The notes below the pieces were generated by a model. That model worked only from the letters and a program-made list of their open reading frames with translations, was not told the origin of the DNA and made no database searches. Positions 13,201 through 28,200 of a DNA stretch of 64,000 bases are shown here, piece after piece. The position numbers and the translations under genes are program-made. Each line of letters starts with the position of its first letter. Position 1 is the stretch's first letter. The stretch is from Trileptium ribeirensis (Eukaryota; Nematoda; Enoplea; Enoplida; Thoracostomopsidae). The stretch lies in assembly GCA_030248225.1 (NCBI GenBank), contig JASANE010017497.1, positions 45,515 through 109,514 on the forward strand, given 5' to 3'.

Positions 13201-16200
13201 CAGTTTTATGTGTATCTTACAGGTCAGTGCATTTGTAATCATAACACTGCTGGTGAACAGTGTGAACGCTGCGCCCGAGGATACTACGGCAACGCTTTGG
13301 CCGGTACGGAAAATGACTGTGAGCCGTGCCCGTGTCCAGACAAAGGACCTTGTATTCTGCACACGGATGATCAAATAATTTGCCTTGAATGTCCAACTGG
13401 ATACTCAGGTAAGGTCTGCTTAAGCATTTTTTACATCATCCTAGACAGTATATTATCGAAAAGAGCGCTCTGTTTTCATGCTTTTGGTCCAAGGCTACTT
13501 TATCCTACTTTATGTGTTATTTTAGTATTAAGATCACGTTTTCTATGTCTGGTGGTCGGTTTTGTTTCCTCAAAACTCTACTATATAGTGTTATCGTTAA
13601 CTAGCGATTGAAAATATTGCATGGTTGAATGGCTATACCTTATGCGATTTAGTAATTTCTTCCAGGATTTTGAGATAATCGGAATGTTGTGGGAATCACT
13701 TGTCGCGCCGTGAGTATTGCAAATATGTAGCGCAGAATTTGTTTGAATGGACTGTTTTATTTGTTGTATTGTTAGTTTTCAGGGCGCCGATGTGACTTAT
13801 GCGCAGATGGCTACTTTGGCGATCCTGAAAACGATGTTCCTTGCAAACCTTGTGATTGCAATGGAAATATTGACCCGAACAATATTGGCAACTGTGATCG
13901 GTAAATTGTTTGTTTACACTCAGGCAGCTCCTGAAAGGTTTTTGTTTTCATGTTTTGTGAAAAAACAGTGATTTGACAGATGCTATCAACTGTTGCTTAT
14001 TATTATCAGCATCAAGGCGGATTAAACCATGGTACCATATTTGTTGCGCTTGTGGCCGCTACTTTTGTTTGCCTTCGTCAATTTCATTACGCTAGCGCTC
14101 TTAGTGGACTAATTGTTTCCATCAGTTGTATGTGCGCAATATGTAACTATAACGTTACTGTAACTAGTGCTGCATTTAAATAGACTCAGAACTCTCTTTG
14201 TTTTTATGCATCTTCGCTTTATATCAATCGGGTTTTGAAATTTCTAGCGACTGTTGTAGTTTCTGAATGTCAATATGAATTCTGTTTTTCATATCCTTCA
14301 ACTTATTTCCAGCGTTTTGATTGCTAACTGCTACTACAATATATAATAGGCTGAGGTAGCGTTTGTCAATAATTGGCAATTTTTGTCACTATGTTTATTA
14401 TTAGGGAGATTGTGAGCATCTTATTAATTGAGCGAAGCGTTTTTATTTTCTGTCTGGGAACAAAAAAGTCGATGTCCGTTCGTCTTTCATGGATCTCAAG
14501 AACCACTGAACCTATTTCAAAAAACTTTTTTTGTTTGAAAGCTTATCATGTGAGGATGTGCACCTGATATTTGGGATAAAAAAATTTTGAGTGGTTAATT
14601 AGTAATTAACTGATTAGTTACGCTTATGCAGCTAAAATTGAAGATTTTGCAATATTTGTGTTATTTATTAAAATAGAATGGTTTCGATCAAACCATTAAA
14701 GGTTTTTTGGGTCGAGGAATTCAAATATAATATTTTTACCAATGATAAAGCCCTATGCAATATAGTTACAAGAACATAAAATTGAGTACATTCGTAATGC
14801 CACAGCCTAAGCTCCGCTCACAAATGTAGTTCCATTACCGACTAGTCATATTAATAAGAAGATAAATTGAAGCATTGAACGTTGTAATATTTTTACGCGC
14901 TATGTAGTATTCATAGAGATATCTAGAAGAGAAAGCCTAATACGGAATTTTGTGAAGTTTCAGTACGTTGGAAGCAAAATTACAAAATCGTCAATAAGTA
15001 ACATATAATGCGCATTGCTTATGCGGCAATATTTTCATTGTTATTGTTGCAAAATTGCTATATTATTTTTAGTCAGACCGGTGAATGCAAAAAGTGCATC
15101 TACGACACTACGGGCACTCATTGTGAGCGCTGTCTGCCGGGATTTTTCGGAGACGCACTACGTGAACCGAAGGGCGACTGTCAAGGTTAGCTTTCAGTTA
15201 TGCCTATATTGTAGTCACTGCGGTGGTATTTGTTCTAGGAGTTTTGTAGGGTGTGAATTCCTACAAAATTCTACTTAATTTGTTTTGGCAACAATTATTT
15301 ACTTTAGCGAAATATCGAACTACACGACATGTAGGTGCGGTGGTCGTTCATCCAGCTGTGCACAGGCTTCTGTTGTCGCGATAAATTAGCTAATATTAAA
15401 CGTATTCGTCATCGTTGTTTTGAAGGAAATAATAGTTGTTGTCTATGTGAAATTAGGGAAATAGCTCAATTCATAAATTTGTCGATTAGCATATATCCAG
15501 CTGTGCACAGGCTTCTGTTGTCGCGATAAATTAGCTAATATTAAACGTATTCGTCATCGTTGTTTTGAAGGAAATAATAGTTGTTGTCTATGTGAAATTA
15601 GGGAAATAGCTCAATTCATAAATTTGTCGATTAGCATATCTGCGTTCGGGCTGCCACGTGAGAGTTACAAAAATATTAATGCATTTCAACTTAACTCTAC
15701 CATTACAGTTATTTGGTAAACTTCATGTCCGCTCGCAATGATGCAACATCGTTTTTGTGTGTGCAAATGTCATTTTTATTATTTATGACAAAATTATTTG
15801 ACCTAGTTCAACATGGGGTTGCGGCCGAGTGGGTGGACGGACATGGAGAAAATTTCACGAACGTGGGGTTCAGGGTTTTTTTTCAAAATGGACCTTGGGT
15901 CCTGACCTTAAGCGCTGGGTCCAGACTTACAATTTTTGGCTCGAGAATTTCACTAAATTTTACACAATAAAGAAACGTATTTACGAAACGCAATTTGACA
16001 TTATTACATAATTACAAATATATAAATTATTTTTTGCCTGTCCCAAGCCAGGATAAACGATGAGGGCCACCCGTGAAACCAGCAGCAAGCAACGATATAC
16101 AGATATAAGCACAAACGGCTGAAAGCATGTACTTTGTAATAGAATATATTAGCAGACCCTATGTCTCCGAAGCCGAAACAGCTCTGGGTCCAGCAAAAAT

Positions 16201-19200
16201 TTTTTGGGGTCCACGTAAAAATATTTGGGTCCAGACCCACATGTGGATCCAAAAAACCTTGCGTGGGGGGCTTGGAAAGTGGGCCCCCACACCATTCCCC
16301 AGTATGAACAGGCCAGTTACGTCCCTTAGAATATGTCTCAAAATTCTTTTCTATCAGTGATTGTTGATCTCACGGCTGAATCTCTCCACCTCATATTGAT
16401 AGCCTGGAGCGAGTGCTAAAGCTTGCTTTCCGAAACTGCCTCCAAAGTACCCGGGGAACCTAAGTGAGTGGGACCTGACGGGCGAGAAATTCGATTTTCC
16501 CCCAGGTCGAACTGGGTGAACCCCCACAGGAATAGGGGGGGTTTGTCAGAAAAACGCGAACATAACATAAAGAACTGATTCACAGTAAATATGCAACAAT
16601 AATACCGATTATATAGTGAAACCATATGGACTGGCAACTATTTCAGTGTTTTTCGCCACGCAGCGCAAAATTCTGTGATTTTTGAGTCCCAAAAGAAAAC
16701 ACTCGTTTTTGCCTCACAGAGATAAATTTGCGTATTCTAGTTGTGAGGAAAATATCTGGTGGCTGCGCTGGGGAAGCCCAGAAGCAGCTGGGGACCTGAA
16801 CTGGAGGCACCTGGAGCGGTCGAAATATCTGGGCCCTCACTTTTTATGGGAAAGCCAGTAAATATCTGATGTAGTTTTGAACTGCTGTGGCACATACGTT
16901 TCTTTGTTTTTTGCGTATACATTAATTACATGTACATTTATATGGAATAACGGCTCTTCCCAAGATCGTAAGTTATTGCGCTTATTCTGAACTACTGGAA
17001 TACATTCTGGAAGATAATCTGAAGTTAGATATGACAATGTATTTTATTATGTTTGTTTGGTTTGCAGCTACCTTTAAAATTCGTTGTTTAAAAGCTGAAT
17101 CGTTTTCGCTTCCATAAGAGTGGATAAGTGGGTACATAAATTTTAACCAAACCCTACATAAATAATATATTTCATGCACATATTATGTGTTAACAAATTC
17201 ACGAACATTGAAAAATCCGTATTTGTTTCTTGCATATATTGAAAAATATTAGAATAGCTTAAAGTTGATGGTGTGTGGTTTTATTGGCATTTTACTTTTG
17301 GTATGAGTTAAAATTATGTGTAGTGACGGTAATTTTTCGCTATCAAGCTATCTAATCTATCTAAAAACAATCTACAAAAATAAAGCCCTAGTGTTCGTTA
17401 TTCATGTATGTAGGACAAACCATATGTGATTACATTATTTTTAAGAATGTCGTTGCTATCATGTCGGATCGAAGGAACCGGACAACAACAGTACAATACT
17501 CGAGTGCGATCAGGAAACCGGCAATTGTTACTGTCTGCCGCATGTCGCTGGGCAACGGTACGTTGCTTGTTCGTCATTCGGTTACAGGCCACTAAATTTT
17601 GAGAGTTAAAAGTTGGCACTTGTAACTAGTACATTCTAAGCGAGGGTGAGCCGGAGTAGGCGTTCTATCTATAATTACCATTGTGTGTAATCACTTTTAG
17701 CAAGGTATGTCGTATATACCTATCTGAAACCCAGAAGTCTTATAATGCTGATCTGATAAAAGTTAAAGAACGACATCTATTCTCTGTGCCACAAATCCTA
17801 TATATTTGCCGACGATCGACTTTAAACCCTGTAAAAAGGTATGGTACAGTCATGTTAGATTTTACGTGACTGCACCATCGTATTCAACGCACCGAAACAA
17901 TATTGGCTGTTCTAAATGCCCTGATTTCAATATATCCAAACAAATCAAGATACATTACATGCTCAATGTTGAGCTCGGCGACTCTACACCCATTGAAAGT
18001 GTTTGCAATATTCGTGCTGGTCGTTAGATAACCAAAGCGTTGTATTCAATGTACCGAAAACTTATAGTCTGGACCATTCCAGTCAAGATGCTCTCCCTGC
18101 AATGAAAGGCCAAACAAATGAACACAGATTACATTTTGGAAATTGAATTGGTCGACCGTTAAATTCTTGAAACCCCTGAAAAGGTATAATATAGTCAAAA
18201 TGGATCGAGATAACACAGTCACGGTACTCAGCGAGCTTATTAACCTATAGAAAGTGGTTGTGTAGTATAGAAACCTATAGAAAGTAGTAGCAAAAACATG
18301 TCCAAATTGGAAAAATCGATATTTCTGACAAAGGGCCGAGGAACCGTATTGAATTTTGTGCCCACACGGGCCCAGGCAGTAGTCCCAGTCATGATTAGCA
18401 AGATGTAGATTTCGATGAGCTGATTCGGAATATCTGACTTTGATGCGACACCTGCGTCACGAGATGTGGTTGCTAAACACTTGGGCCCGTATAGCACGAT
18501 TTGGCAAAGAACCATTAAACCCAGTTTTTTGCCAGTTTGACCAGGAAGTTAGAGTCTGAGCTCTTACCGTTCAACTAAAGGGCAAATAATCTTCAGTTTT
18601 GCTATCGCGCAAACATTAATAAATCTAGCCACACGAAGATGAATTATGAGTTACGTTGGTATAGAGATAAAACAAATTTTCTGTATTCCTCTTTAACGCC
18701 GTCAGGGGAAACTCCGCTCGCTCCGCTTCAATTAGTTGGAAAATTTCGGTGTTTCGTATCTTGATTAAACATTGAAACAATCACCGATTTTACTGTAATT
18801 TCGCATAAGTTTCGCTTTAGTGTTGAAATATATTCTTTTGAAAAATTATTCAAGGTTGATTCTTGACCAGTACATCTGTTTTTCTTTCGCCATCACAAAG
18901 AAAATAATGCAATTACACGGTGATTTTATTATAATATACTTGAAATAATAATTCTGATATTATACAGTCATAAACATGACGGTATATTTGAGCATCTTTT
19001 AATGTAGCGCAAAGCATTTCTAAAATAAAACACCGGAACTACATTTTCAAGAAACAAAAGTAATATTATCATTACCGAGGTCGCTTTGCCACGCACTCTG
19101 AACGCTACGAAGACTGTATGTTCTGTAGGTGCCATAAGATTGAACAAGGCACATGGAAGGTTCTAGGCAAAGTGATGTGTATTAGGTGTGCCTGGGATAC

Positions 19201-22200
19201 AGGAATAGTAATGTATAAATCTATTTGCTTAAGAGGGTCTTAGCGAAACCTAATGCAGTCCTGCAGTTTCATACCGTATTTTGGACCTGTACTTAAAGGT
19301 ACTTGAGCTAACAGCCTTTTTCGTCACAACCGTTTGTTTCGAACAAACCAGGTATACAAATAGTTGCCTCATGCATTAAATTTTAGACGTTTTTGACTGA
19401 GTGTAACTGTGCCAAAAGTTTGGCCTAAATACCAGAAGGTTAAGCGTTAGCAGCTTTCTTGTCCGTCGGCTTATTTTAAAATAATTTCGACAAGCTAATC
19501 GCTTATTTAAGTTGTTAATTTGCGGTGGTAAAATTATCGCTAAATTTAGAAATGTATAGCGGCGGTGAGAGCACGCATTGGACACATTTATCTTAACAAT
19601 AATTGGAAATTTGACTGTCATTGTGTGCAAGTTATCTGTAATAATGCGTGATTTCAGTTGTGATCAGTGCGAAACTGGTTATTTTAACTTGGCGTCGGGC
19701 AAAGGATGTGAGTCGTGCAATTGCGATCCGGCAGGGTCACGCAACGGGACCTGTGACGTTGTAACCGGCGCGTGCGATTGTAAGCAAGGCGTTACTGGAC
19801 GTCGTTGTGATCAATGCCAGCCGTACCATTTTGGCTTTGGGATCAAAGGATGCGAAAGTAAATAAGAAGTTAATATTTTACTGCCATGGATTGAATGAAT
19901 CACTGTTAAACCTTTGTGTTAAGCGTATTTAGCGATATGCTAGCACCTTTGTTGTTTTTCGCTTTGTTTTTCGGGCATCTCATTTTTTGGAATTAATGCG
20001 CGCTCAAACTTTACATTTTAAATCTGTCTTGCATCGACAGCATTGACCAGCTGTTTCAGAATTATTGTTATAGTTAATGAGAGTGCTCTCTTTGATCACC
20101 TTACACTGTATAACAAGATGGATGTTTATTCTATGATGGTTGTTTTTGGATAACGAGGAAATCATGTTTTTTATATCATGAACAACTTTGTTTGAAGTAT
20201 TAATTCATTATCCGACCGTTCTAGACAGGCGTATATGATTGATATAGGCAATGAAACTTACCATATGTTAACTCCAGTGAATATCGGGTGTAATATGCTA
20301 AAATTGGTTTAATGTAGTGGCTTCGACAAATTATTGAAACAGAGCTAGCGAAGCGAGCGGAGGGTGCTTGGGAAAAATCGTGAAAATCTCGTTGTTTATG
20401 TCTGTCGCTGTTATTCATAACTCTTTTTCGGGTGGAATGATTTCGAGAAATTTTTTTTGTTCGATGGCAAAACTGACGACGACGTGCCCTATACTTGAAC
20501 GCGAACAACCTCAGGCTAAAATGGCAAAAACAGGTTTTTACGGGTTCTTTGCCAATTGTGGCCATACGGGTACCAGAATTTCGCAACCCATATCTCGCTA
20601 CAAAGGTGTCGCACCAAAATGATACTACTTGCAAAATATTCGCATCGAGATGCACAATATTCCTAATCACGATTTTTGTGGCACCACTCCCTGGGCCGCT
20701 GTGGACCCGAATATGGTTCATCGACACTTTGCCAGTAATAGCGATTTTTTAAATTTCGCCGTGTTATTGTTTGTTTTCACCTTACAATGAATACCTATTA
20801 CATTATCAAGCACGCTGAATACTATAGTTTTGCTGTCTAGAGTCCAACCTGACTATATTATACCTTTTCTTAATGTTTCAAGGATTTTAAGGTCTTCGAA
20901 CCCGATTTCTAAAATGTCCATTTTCATTTGTGTCTGATTATGTATTGCGTGCAGGGCATCATGAATGGTTTACGTATAGGCATTTCTGAAGGCTGGATGC
21001 AAAGATTTGGTTATATAGATTACAACTTGCAGATTTCATGGATGTTCAATGGGTTTAGCGTCAATGAACCCCATTTTCAGGATATAGTCTCTCTTCAGTT
21101 GTTTGGTTACTAGACTCTCCAAATTGGGGATGGGGGCGTGGCATTATTTGGTTTCCTCTGGTGCAAAACCGGTACCCCCGGTTCATGCTCCCTGGCAAAA
21201 TTTTGGGCTATCCCCGGTTCATTGCCTCTTGGCACTTTTTTGTTTCCAATCGATCCAAAGTTCATAAAATTTGTACTAAAATTCCGTTCTGAAACCAAAA
21301 ATTTCGCAAATTTTATGAAAATTTCCTTTAAAATCTCTTTTTCTCTCCGTCAACAGAGTTTTGGTAGTGTTTCTGACATGATTTTTAACCGTTTTTCCCT
21401 TGGCAAAATGCCTCCTGGTAAAATCCGGCGTCCCTCTCTGGCCCGGGTTCATGCCCCCTGGCAAAAATTTCAGCGGATGGAAAACCCAGAGTTAAGTATT
21501 ACGTACAGGTCATTAACAATTTATTGTCTATATATGTTTTCCAGTAGGCTGACTACGATAGTTTGGTTAGCACAAATACTTGATGTGTTGTCAGTTGTTT
21601 TCGATGGGTTTAGGGTCGACGAGGTTTAGGATTTTCAATGGGTTCAGTTGTTCAAGAGGTTTTACGGTGGTATATATCAAACACAGCCTGTCCCAGGTGA
21701 TTAAATAAAACGACTACTTATAAATGAAACCACGGTCACTCCGTTTCACCCTCGCTTGCGAAATACTAGTTATAGTTGTAATCGCGTTTCTCAAGATGCG
21801 TATAATTGCTTCGGGTCCTGCTTTATATTTTGATCTCAGCTTTATCGTAGAAAGCTTTATACCTGTACCGTCAAGAAGCACTGTGATTCAATGTTTATGG
21901 CTTTTGAGAGTTATGTAAGGATAACGTAATTGTAAAAGTCGAAATTCTCGACGCGCTCAGCTGTAATAGGAAAACGTTCAATTTAATTAACAGTTAACTA
22001 TTAACAATTAACCAGAACTATTAACAATGCGACACGAAATGACAATTAATTGAAGAGCGGCGATGTGACACAAGTGACATCATGTAAAAACAGTCAACAT
22101 CATGTGAGTGTATTGAAATACTACAGCGCCAATATACTTTGATAGAAGCTATATATATATTTTCGTGCTAATTTTGTATTTCAGAACATTAATAAAACGA

Positions 22201-25200
22201 TCGCATGTACCTAAACATATAAGTCCATTAATTAATTTGGTTCAAGTTGCACCAGATTTTGACGACTTATTTTGAACTGCAAATTGAAATTTATTAACAA
22301 TAATATGGCTTTCATAATTATGTTGTTGAAACAGTTTAATACCAGCTAGCTGTGGTGTACCGTAATGTTTTACTTGCTAATACAGAAATTGATGATAATT
22401 TTGAAAATTTTTAGACTGCGATTGCCTATCGCTTGGCTCAACGGATATTCAGTGTGATGTCGATTCGGGTCAATGCGACTGTCGACCCAATATTGAAGGC
22501 CGCATGTGCGATCGTTGCATTGAAAATATGTACAATTTGCAAGCCGGCTGCGTAGGTAAGTTTTGATCAAAGTTTTGTATGCTAAAGTTCTAAAAATAAT
22601 CCGTAGCGTTGTGCACTGTTGCTGAGATTGAAAAATTGCTATATTCATGCATACACGAGTTTTGTGATCCCAGGGGTATAACGGTTGCTTCGGGAGATAG
22701 TAGTTCGACCTCTCACGGGGATCATTTGGCTGGCGAAGAGTTCAGGAGTAAATTTACAAAAAATTTTGGGACTCAAAATTTTTCGTAATTTTTACCATTT
22801 TCCCTGATTTTGTCTTTTTGGCAAAAATTTCCGGGGTGCGAAACCTCAGGGGATTACGTTGCGGGGACGGGAGGATCGGCCAGTACCTGAAGGAGAAACG
22901 CGAACCGCCTCTCCACGCATATGAGCATGTATGGCTGTATTAATCCAACATTTCCCAATTTCGGACATAGAATATTGGTCCACATGTAGTTTACTGCAAA
23001 AACTATTTTAACATGCTTATGGCTGATTTATTGAATTATGAGTGTCAACGGCGACTGTTTCTATCTGGTAACATTTGAGACACTCTGTTTTGGGAATTTT
23101 TGTCTTGTGACATTCGTGATTTCTCAAATTTGCAACGTTCTATCATTTTGCGTGATAGTTCAAACAAAAGCTTGATATTTATGCTCTTTAATTATAGCGA
23201 AATAGAGAGCAGTTTATTATAGACCGGTTGAAGTTGTGTGCGGCTAATTATGCACTACGCGCTACGACGATTTTAACCAAGCACTATCTTAGGTTTGGTA
23301 AAATTGATTACGGAGATTGCACTGGGCCCACGAAAAAGCACTATCTTCATACCCGGTGAAACTATCTTCAGAAGTAGATTTTGCAGGTGCATTTTGTAGG
23401 TTTATTGAAATTCTAGCTGGGTATGATGGTTAGCTATACTCTAGGTTAAGATTTAAATAGATTTTAAAATCAGACAATGATGCTCGAAATTCTCGAAAAC
23501 TGCCGTATTGGGTATGGGTGAGGATATGCTCTTTTTGTATATAGCACAGCACTGTTTGGCTACATGTACAGGGTTGTTATATTAGTTGATTACTTGATTT
23601 TTGGAAGGCGGTATTATGACGATATTGGACTCCGGTCTCGCTTAAAACTCTTTTATTTGTAATATGATGCTTAACTACAGGAGTATGTCAAATAGTGATT
23701 GCTTCTCCAAAGTGCGGTAGGGGCGGCCCCTGGCATTTTCGGTGACCCCTGGCAAAATCATGTCCCATCGGGCTGGTACTATTGGCAAAATTTTGGCTCC
23801 CACTGGAAATTTTTTTACTCTCCCTCCCCGCTAAAAATGCACGCGTGTAACAAAAAAAGTTGACATAATTCATTTGCAAAAATCCCTTTGTGAGGCTAGA
23901 AATCTCATTAATTTAAATAAAAAATTAGTTGGAAAGTTGTAGTTATCGTCAAAAAGACATTGTACCTTCCCGATGCCCTTTATTAACTATTCTAAACCTA
24001 ATTTTTTCTTAAAAATTCAAATTCCTAAATTTCAATGCTGGGGAGTGGGCGGTTCAACCCTAGTTGGCCACCAGTTCATCTGCCAAAATCCGGCGCCCCA
24101 GTTCCGAACCAATGACGTCTCCCCGGTTCATTCTTAGTTTCCAAATTTTCGGTGGAAGAACACATTAGACTAATATGATTGTATTTAAAGTTGTCTGGAT
24201 TTGTGAACAAAATTACAATAAATTTTGCTCCTTTACAATATGGCTGTAACGCACGGTTGGTTTATTCAATGCGATGTTTTATTCAAAAACGACGTATATC
24301 TCAGCTTCACCTACCTCTTGGCTTAATTTTGGGATTCTTCTAACGTCAATGTATAATAGTGTGTCATGTAGCCAGATAATATCTCACACCAATTGTTATC
24401 GTGGACAAATCGCATATACTAAATTCATTTCACCATGCTATTTTAAAAACGAGTTGTTTCATTTCCAAATCTTGACTTATTTTAAAGAACTTTGGTGTGA
24501 TGAGAATCTACAGTTGTAACGTCTTTGCCGAAATCTTTTAGAACACACGTGGGATACATAGTACACACGTGGGATACAGGAACAGCGACAATGTAGCAGG
24601 CGGTGATTATTGAATTTGCTACTAATCATAGAAAGCGTCTCGTGGTCATTACCAAATTCGTTGGCTCATCTTGTAGTAATTTCTGTGTGTCAGTACAGTT
24701 GAAGATATGGCTTTATGTTGTCTAATATTCTTCACGTTTTGAAATATTGTCTTGGTGTTTTCAACATTGACGAGTTAAAAGATTTTGTTTTGTGATTCTG
24801 GATCCAGATTAAAACTATACCAGTTGTACGCGGTCCACAAAATAAGCTGAATAATATAGTTTAAAGTGAACGATGTACAACGCTCAAACTATTTTACCTT
24901 TCTGTGCACCATCTTATGTCTTTAAAATTCGTTAGCTTAAGTGTAATACAACCACTGTATTTCACTGCCAGGTCTTACTAAAATAATGCTACGCTGTCAC
25001 GTATTCGTTCAACGTACTGAATAACAGGCGTCTTGGATTTCGCCAGAACTGTCAGCTTGTCATGATCCGTATTCACATGGGGTAACAATGGGTATATATA
25101 ATATACGTATACGTCAGAGGTCGGCATTGGTTCTTACATTGAAAGTATACGTCGAGATCATACTGGGTCCAGCTTGAGTCTGATTATAAAATTTAGAGAC

Positions 25201-28200
25201 AGAAGCCACTTGTGTACTCAAAAACCCCAGCCTACAACAGGAACAGTCTGAAATGACCGCTGTTCATTTGGAAACTATAATATTTTTATCGAACTGTGTT
25301 CATAGGTACTGAGATAGGTCGTGTACGAAGCTATAACAGTGTTCGACAGTGCCTGACGTAAACGGAATCGAAAGCGTAAATGATAAAAACATTTAAAAAG
25401 ACTTAATATAATATAAATGTTAATGATGTTCGAAACTGATCTAAATGCATTCGAGAAAATTGGGTTGCTGTTCGATAATTTGTTATGTTGGATGTATTGT
25501 TTGTTATATCTTTTGATCGAAACGGGACAAACATTACTGGTACGGACTGTATGTATATAGTTCTTCAATGTTGATGGCATAATGTTTTTTGCAGAATGCC
25601 CACCGTGCTATGGCTTGGTTAAAAGTATTGTTGATGACAATCGAGATTATCTGCTGGAGCTTCGCACTCTGATCGAAGGAATTAAAAATAATCCACAAGT
25701 GGTCAACGATACAAATTTTGACCGGAGGTTGGAAGAAGTTATGAAACTTGTTGATGCATTGGTAGCCGATATCGGCGATGGATTACGTAAGTATATAGAT
25801 CTCACCTGGCATTTCCACAGTGGGGGGACCCCCACTTTCCAAAACCCCCATGTCCGTCCCCTCCACTCCGCCGAAACTCCACATGCTCAACTAAATACAG
25901 AAATTTTTATGTCTTAAAATCTATGTTTTTGTTTGCAAATTGTTTTTAAACACTAATTACCACTATTTTAAATAACTTTAAAATACATTCACGGTAGTAA
26001 AACTATATGAAAATATGGGAATGTTTAGTGTTTTAAAGCAAAATTTATCCCCCGCCTCCACTTTGAAATTTCCCCCGAGAATGAATATGGGCCCTCCGAA
26101 GTTCCCCCACTTTTCAGAGGGCTATAGATAGGCCAGTTTATGATAACGTATTGTGATTTGGTGAGCTCATAATATTATTGTTAACGAAATGAAATTTTAT
26201 TCCCTAGTGTCACTCCTCTTCAAAGCGAATTCCAATGAGGGATAAGTATTTATTGCCAAAACATAATGGGATCCAGGTACAGGACTCGCTCAAGATAAAA
26301 TTTCTCCTAAGGCATACCTGTTTCATTGGTTCCTATAATTATTAACAGCTGTCACACTGTTTGCAAATGCACCTTATATGCGGGCTAAAACTTCTACATT
26401 AGGTTCGTGTCCATGTGCTTGACAGTATGTTCTTATTGTTTTTCAGTCAGTGGTTATATTATGGAATATTGGCTTTTGCTTGTATCACAATAGTTATGTT
26501 CTACTTATTTTTCTTCAATATAGCTTTTCGGACAGCAAATTAAAATAGACCACAGCTGGGAACTTAAAATAGTATTAATATTATTAATAATTTTTACAAT
26601 AGTCCGTTACTAGAACTGACCCAGTTCATTCTGTTGTATAAATTTTCTTCCATAAACTTTTAATTTCAAAATGTAAAATGACAATTTGAGAGTCCGTAAA
26701 ATGACAATTTGGGGATACATAAAAAACGTATGCTGTTAAAATTCCGATTGAATTATGGATATGGCTGTTTGCCAAATTAAAGTGAATGCATTTATGCTGC
26801 GCTTTTGCTTTGAGAAATACACCTTGGCATAGTGCTGGATATAAGTACATCCACAGAAGCGAGTATGTTTGAACGTAGCATACTACCGGAAATATTAATA
26901 TTTCTTTTTGCTTTTTAAATCAAGCAATGACGGGTCTGCTTGGAACATCCTAAACAAAATTTTTTTATAACATTTGTCAGCAGTAAGTTATACTATGCGT
27001 TGCAATCTGCATTCAGTATTGACTATAATACTATTTGAAAGTGATAATCAGAAAAGTGAATTTGTTAAAAGTGACTCTGCACTAAGAAAGAAACAATAAA
27101 AATGAGCCCGACTAAATCTGCAATGCGACGAACAGCCAGTCAGGATAAACATCTCTGCTGTCTTTTTCATTATGATTTTATTTCTACTGGTTCCCATATA
27201 TATGGAAATTAAAAAAAATCTATAATTGCCATTTCCAACATGGCTAGCGATAATCTTTATGACGTGACTCAGTCACTCGGTTACTAAATGAGAGCTTCCG
27301 TCAAATATATACAAATCTTCCACTATATATAATATAGTTGATATAGCTGCATAACTATTTCACTATATAAACCGCGCAGGTTTTCGGACTCTATGATTAT
27401 TTGTGACGAAAGTTTTATCCTGCTTTGAGCTCAGTCGTATTATCAGTTAAGTGCATTTTGCCTTTGCATACGTTCATTACGTAAATATTTACTAATTTTT
27501 ATCTTAATAGCCATGCTGTAAAAGCATCTGCAGGGTCAGAGAACTCAAAAACCTTTTTTCTTGCAATTTAAATCGCGGCTTACAATCCAATCTTCTACAT
27601 AAATTCACAAAAGGTTATGTGATTATAATTACTTTTTCAGATTATTGTTGTTTTGGATGAATTTTCATTATTGAGTTTTTTTATTCCACTGCCTTAGGCT
27701 GTGGTCGTAGCTTAGTATGAAAGACATCATTTTCTCGCGCCCTTAAGTTTTACATTGCGAATGCTTAGAAACTCATTCTGGGCTAACCTTCTCACTAACC
27801 TCCGCAGCAATCAACTAGTCAAGAATAAAATCCGCCCATATGTTAACTCGACTGTCACTTTTGGATTAATTTTTATTATTGAGTTTTTTGATTCCACTGC
27901 CTTACGCTGTGGTCGTAGCTTAGCCTGAAAGACATCATTTTCTCGTGCCCTTAAGTTTTACATTGCAAATGCTTAGACTCATTCTGGGCTAACCTGCTCA
28001 CGAAGCTCTGCATCAATCAACTAGTCAAGAATAAAATCCGCCCATATCTTAACTAGACTGTCACTCACTCGGGACTTGCTCTTGCCCGCTCGAGAGTAGT
28101 TGGAAACTCGTCGGAAAGCAGTTAGTTGCAGAATAAAATTTTATTAATTTTAATACTTTTCAAATTTAAAGCGACTCGCTCGCTTTCTCACAAACCCTTC

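Noticed and set aside
13192..13611. Exon i reading through its donor to a longer product
   Set aside because: The frame stays open past 13408, but a strong GTAAGG donor there keeps the phase needed by exon j, and the extension is not LE-like.
20221..20727. 168-codon open stretch on the minus strand
   Set aside because: Lies largely within family A copy A4, has no recognisable domain, and is not kept in the other copies.
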